Shown one piece after another: positions 60,998-64,000 of a stretch of 64,000 nucleotides of DNA. The stretch spans positions 1-64,000 of the forward strand of contig NZ_JAEHFJ010000005.1 of the NCBI RefSeq assembly GCF_016406085.1, read 5' to 3'. A model generated the notes under the pieces. That model was not told where the DNA came from. It saw only the letters and a list, made by a program, of their open reading frames with translations, and made no database searches. Origin of the DNA: Aureibaculum flavum. Its GTDB lineage: Bacteria > Bacteroidota > Bacteroidia > Flavobacteriales > Flavobacteriaceae. A program made the position numbers and the translations under genes. Position 1 is the first letter of the stretch. The number at the start of each line of letters is the position of its first letter.

Positions 60998-62557
60998 ATG
61001 AAGAAATTAAGTAAATTATCCTGTATTGTAGCATTGCTATTAAGTGTTACCTTTTACGCTCAAGAAAGCAACCCTATAATTGAAGGTATTGTAAAAGAAG
61101 CCAATGAAAATTCTCAATTAGAACGTTTGGCTCATGAAATGCTAGATGTTATCGGACCACGATTAGTGGGGTCACCTCAAATGAAACAAGCCAATGATTG
61201 GGCGGTAGCTCAATATGGTAAATGGAGTATCTCTGCAAAAAATGAAAAATGGGGAGAATGGCGTGGTTGGGAACGCGGTATAACTCATATTGATATGGTT
61301 TCTCCTCGAATTCAAACATTAGATGGTACGCAATTGGCTTGGAATCCTAGTACTTCTAAAAAAGGAGTAACGGCAGAAGCAATTATATTACCAACGGTAA
61401 AAGATTCAATGACTTTTAAAAATTGGTTACCTAATGTAAAAGGTAAGTTCGTGATGATTTCTATGAACCAACCTACGGGTCGACCGGATTATAATTGGGA
61501 GGAATTTGCGACTGAAGAGTCGTTTAAAAAAATGAAAGAAGACCGTGATGCTCAAACTAAAGCATGGAGAGAAAACATGAGTCATACTGGCTATAATAGT
61601 CGTACCATTATTGCAGCCTTAGAAGAGGCTGGTGCCGCTGGTATTATTACATCTAATTGGTCTAAAGGTTTTGGGGCAAATAAGATATTTAGTGCGAGAA
61701 CAAAAAAGATTCCTACTGTAGATATTGAATTGGAAGATTATGGTATGTTGTATCGATTGGCTGAATACGGAAATAAACCAGAATTAAAAATTGTAGCGGA
61801 ATCTAAAGAATTAGGAGCTGTTCCAAATTTTAATACCATTGCAGAAATTAAAGGAACAGAAAAACCTGAAGAATATGTTATTCTATCTGCCCATTTCGAT
61901 TCTTGGGATGGTGGTACAGGAGCAACCGATAATGGAACAGGTACCTTGGTTATGATGGAAGCTATGCGTTTATTAAAAAAATTCTATCCAAATCCAAAAC
62001 GAACAATTATTGTTGGACACTGGGGTAGTGAGGAGCAAGGCTTAAACGGTTCTAGAGCGTTTGTAGAAGACCATCCTGAAATTGTAAAAAACATTCAAGC
62101 TGTTTTTAATCAAGACAATGGTACCGGTAGAGTAGTGAATTTATCAGGTCAAGGATTTTTACATTCTTATGACTTTTTAGGCAGATGGCTTAATGCTGTA
62201 CCTAAAGATATTAGTAAACATATAGAAACGAACTATCCTGGAGCTCCGGGTCGTGGAGGTTCAGATTATGCTTCGTTTTTGGCAGCGGGTGCACCTGCTT
62301 TTAGTTTAAGTTCTTTAAGTTGGTCGTATTGGAATTATACATGGCATACCAACTTAGATACGTATGACAAAATTGTTTTTGATGATGTACGTAGCAATGC
62401 CATTTTAACAGCTATTTTAACCTATATGGCTAGTGAAGATGAACAATCTACACCAAAAGATAAAATTGTATTGCCAATGAGCAGAAGAACAGGTGAGCAA
62501 ATGGTTTGGCCAACACCGCGTTCTCCTGAACGTAAAGGAATGCTAGAAGAGAAATAA
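60998..62557 (+). CDS. Secreted M28 family metallopeptidase with PA-like insert
   Basis: 519 residues. Signal peptide ends TFYAQ. A PA-like insert lies at about 120-270. The M28 zinc site is complete: LSAHFDSWDGGTGATDNGTG (about 299-318), HWGSEEQGLNGSRAF (the Glu pair) and WHTNLDTYDKI near 451. The architecture is that of carboxypeptidase Q/aminopeptidase Y-type peptidases. It starts 118 bp after the receptor gene and is separated from it by a terminator, so it may have its own promoter, but it belongs to the same peptide-handling neighbourhood. Confidence 0.93.
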   Translation: MKKLSKLSCIVALLLSVTFYAQESNPIIEGIVKEANENSQLERLAHEMLDVIGPRLVGSPQMKQANDWAVAQYGKWSISAKNEKWGEWRGWERGITHIDMVSPRIQTLDGTQLAWNPSTSKKGVTAEAIILPTVKDSMTFKNWLPNVKGKFVMISMNQPTGRPDYNWEEFATEESFKKMKEDRDAQTKAWRENMSHTGYNSRTIIAALEEAGAAGIITSNWSKGFGANKIFSARTKKIPTVDIELEDYGMLYRLAEYGNKPELKIVAESKELGAVPNFNTIAEIKGTEKPEEYVILSAHFDSWDGGTGATDNGTGTLVMMEAMRLLKKFYPNPKRTIIVGHWGSEEQGLNGSRAFVEDHPEIVKNIQAVFNQDNGTGRVVNLSGQGFLHSYDFLGRWLNAVPKDISKHIETNYPGAPGRGGSDYASFLAAGAPAFSLSSLSWSYWNYTWHTNLDTYDKIVFDDVRSNAILTAILTYMASEDEQSTPKDKIVLPMSRRTGEQMVWPTPRSPERKGMLEEK

Positions 62558-62602
62558 TTCAGTATTCAGTTGGCAGTAGTAGTCAGCAGTTTTAAAATAC
62601 AT

Positions 62603-62634
62603 AAAAAAACCTTTTCATTTGAAAAGGTTTTTTT
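62603..62634 (+). terminator. Terminator after the M28 peptidase gene
   Basis: AAAAAAACCTTTTC, loop ATTT, GAAAAGGTTTTTTT: a perfect 14-bp stem ending in a T run. Confidence 0.9.
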
Positions 62635-62807
62635 ATGATTAAATAGTTTGGTTAAGATTTCGTTGTGGAATTGGTCTACGAGTATTGAAACAATTTGAGT
62701 GTGTATTAGGGATTGTACTGAATTATAGATATTTAGGTTGTGTTTTTTGTTTTAAACACGCTAAATATTTCAAATAATTTCTTTTTTGGATGTATATAAA
62801 TAATTTT

Positions 62808-62845
62808 ATTGTATATTTACAATTAAACGAATGTAAATATACAAT
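62808..62845 (+). promoter_or_regulatory. Operator of the antitoxin-toxin pair
   Basis: ATTGTATATTTACA (62808-62821) is repeated inverted and perfect as TGTAAATATACAAT (62832-62845), arms 14 bp, spacer 10 bp, ending one base before the antitoxin ATG. A -7-like TATATTTA lies in the left arm, with a TTG ending at 62788 upstream, so the antitoxin would block its own promoter. The longer in-frame start lies upstream of and inside this operator, which favours the ATG at 62847. Confidence 0.8.
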
Positions 62846-62846
62846 C

Positions 62847-63347
62847 ATGAGTGTAAGGTCGACATCAAAAGAATTTGGAAAAAAGAAGGATGTAAGCAAA
62901 ACAGTTTCTAAAACAGTAAGTAAACGCAAAAGTCTAACTAAATTTTCACCAGCCTGGGTTGTTTTAAATGCTAAGAAAACCCCTGGTTATAAAATGGAAT
63001 TAATTGGTCGTATTCGCGTAGGTGTAAAAAAAACAGATTGGAAGCAGTTAATACATTATACTGGGTCAACTGAAAAAGAGTTTGAGCACATATTACCGAC
63101 ATCAATTAGTAGTATGCAAAAGAAAACTGTTTATGGAAAAGAAACATCAGAACGAATCTACGAATTGGCAAGGTTGTTTGGCTTAGGTTATGAGGTTTTT
63201 GATTCTAAAAATGATTTTAAGCAATGGCTAATGACTCCATCAAGAACTTTGGGGAATAAAATTCCGTTTGAATTGTTAGATAGTAGTTTTGGATTCGAAA
63301 TGGTAGAGAATGAAATAGTGAGAATTCAGTACAACGTTTATAGTTAA
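62847..63347 (+). CDS. Xre/MbcA/ParS-type antitoxin (DUF2384 domain)
   Basis: 166 residues from the ATG at 62847; an in-frame codon 57 bp upstream lies inside the operator. A lysine/threonine/serine-rich N-terminus (1-40, SKTVSKTVSKRKSLTKF) precedes a helix-turn-helix-like region and a C-terminal antitoxin domain (about 105-155: RIYELARLFGLGYEVFDSKN and KQWLMTPSRTLGNKIPFELL). This is the DUF2384/MbcA-ParS-Xre family that neutralises RES-domain toxins. The toxin gene overlaps it by one base (TAATG). A 14-bp-arm palindrome upstream suggests autoregulation. Confidence 0.9.
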   Translation: MSVRSTSKEFGKKKDVSKTVSKTVSKRKSLTKFSPAWVVLNAKKTPGYKMELIGRIRVGVKKTDWKQLIHYTGSTEKEFEHILPTSISSMQKKTVYGKETSERIYELARLFGLGYEVFDSKNDFKQWLMTPSRTLGNKIPFELLDSSFGFEMVENEIVRIQYNVYS

Positions 63348-63817
63348 TGATTGTTTATAGAATTGCAAATGTTAAATATAAAGATTCAACACTTTCTGGT
63401 ATTGGGGCTGAAAAGGTCGGTGGAAGATGGAATGAAGTAGGAACACGTGCGGTTTATTGCTCAGAAAATATTTCTTTAGCATTACTAGAGTATTATGTTC
63501 ATTCTGAAAATATTGCATATTTACCCAAAGAAATATTAATTGCAAAAATTCAGTTTCCAGATGAATTTATTATAGAAGAATTAGAAGAACTTCCAGAAAG
63601 GTGGAATCAACATCCCTACACATCCAAGACTACAAAGGTTTTTACAAACTTAATTAAAAATCGAAACTTATTTGCTTTAAGGGTGCCATCTACTATTGTT
63701 GGTTTAGAATCAAATATAATTCTTAATCCTTTGTACAAAGAGTTTGGCAAAGTGCAGGTAATTGAGTTTGTTAAATTACCTATAGATGAAAGACTTAAAA
63801 AAGTTAAGAAGGAGTAA
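63347..63817 (+). CDS. RES-domain toxin
   Basis: 156 residues. The three residues that name the family are placed at Arg27 (GGRWN), Glu48 (LLEYYVH) and Ser115 (VPSTIVG), and the IILNP motif follows. Relatives of the ParT/MbcT/Res group degrade or modify NAD+ or ADP-ribosylate targets, arresting growth. Which activity applies is not decided by sequence. It overlaps the antitoxin by one base. The pair sits near a peptidase gene and an unidentified gene fragment, as expected for an accessory locus. Confidence 0.9.
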   Translation: MIVYRIANVKYKDSTLSGIGAEKVGGRWNEVGTRAVYCSENISLALLEYYVHSENIAYLPKEILIAKIQFPDEFIIEELEELPERWNQHPYTSKTTKVFTNLIKNRNLFALRVPSTIVGLESNIILNPLYKEFGKVQVIEFVKLPIDERLKKVKKE

Positions 63818-63830
63818 GTTTAAGTAGTTT

Positions 63831-63998
63831 CTAAAATTGTATATATACTTCTGGTAATACACTTTGATTGATTAATTTGCCATTTTTGCTTGTAACCATT
63901 AAATAGAAATTCGCAAGGTTGTAATCAACGTTAATGTCTAAAATTAATGTTACGGAAGAAATAGTAATATCTTCATTTGAGCTTGTTAACTTATAACG
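63831..63998 (-). CDS. Unidentified protein, C-terminal part; gene runs off the window
   Basis: On the minus strand a frame stays open for 55 codons from the right edge to the TAG at 63833-63831. It reads ...SSVTLILDINVDYNLANFYL... and ends EVYIQF, a strand-rich end. The frame enters from outside the window, so the start and the domain cannot be identified. The alternative is non-coding DNA; the length and a plausible strand pattern moderately favour a real gene. Confidence 0.45.
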   Translation of the reverse strand, partial: RYKLTSSNEDITISSVTLILDINVDYNLANFYLMVTSKNGKLINQSVLPEVYIQF

Positions 63999-64000
63999 AA

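Noticed and set aside
1-64000. tRNA, rRNA or other stable RNA genes
   Set aside because: No cloverleaf-like or rRNA-like sequence was noticed in the intergenic regions on reading both strands; a covariance search was not possible here.

Overview
This 64 kb window is chromosomal DNA from a member of the phylum Bacteroidota, almost certainly a gliding flavobacterium (Flavobacteriaceae). The evidence is an AT-rich sequence, promoters of the TTG-N19-TAnnTTTG type instead of -35/-10 boxes, few Shine-Dalgarno sites, the order mutY-ssb-gldE-gldD, a type IX secretion sorting domain, a GLPGLI-family gene and type II plus type III glutamine synthetases. No rRNA, tRNA or CRISPR array was found.

Layout. 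The first 148 bases are the cut-off end of an IS3-family element abutting the terminator of a type II glutamine synthetase, which is divergent from a type III enzyme (1.5-3.6 kb). Next come a rhodanese, a GSCFA protein, alaS, and an M23 peptidase / MerR / LemA / TPM run (8-10.4 kb). A PaaE-type reductase and a LysE exporter follow, then dut, a flippase and rpmA-rplU, the last with an unusual C-terminal extension. From 15.5 to 23.8 kb lie two small lipoproteins, ctaA, gldD-gldE, ssb, mutY, HU, a 30-residue basic protein, rng and recX. From 23.8 to 35 kb lie a barrel protein, a 1153-residue beta-propeller cargo of the type IX system, a threonine-dehydrogenase-like SDR, a thioredoxin-like protein, truB-uppP-ftsX, mce, rbfA and a LolC/E-like permease.

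The most unusual part is 35.2-43 kb. Four co-directional genes encode a large GAF protein, an HD phosphohydrolase fused to a Pycsar-effector-like (PycTM) membrane domain, a lipoprotein combining a calcineurin-like phosphatase, a kinase-like middle and an outer-membrane barrel, and a PAP2 phosphatase. No nucleotide cyclase is visible nearby, so this is not called a defence system; it could be a housekeeping nucleotide-signalling or envelope-stress module.

The second unusual item is at 47.5-48.1 kb. The last 11 codons of a PD40 beta-propeller lipoprotein gene plus about 30 downstream bases are repeated eight more times at an exact 66-bp period. Every substitution within the 11-codon part is silent.

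From 48.6 to 64 kb are a B12-binding radical SAM protein, a DnaJ/KTSC-type protein, a SulP transporter, a CPA1 antiporter, and a response regulator/histidine kinase pair divergent from a GLPGLI gene, an outer-membrane receptor and an M28 peptidase. The divergent region carries GTTAAC boxes phased every 10 bp, a likely response-regulator site. The window ends with an Xre-type antitoxin / RES toxin pair preceded by a perfect 14-bp-arm operator, and the 3' end of an unidentified minus-strand gene. Several start codons were moved to a downstream in-frame codon where signal peptides, family starts or promoter positions support it.
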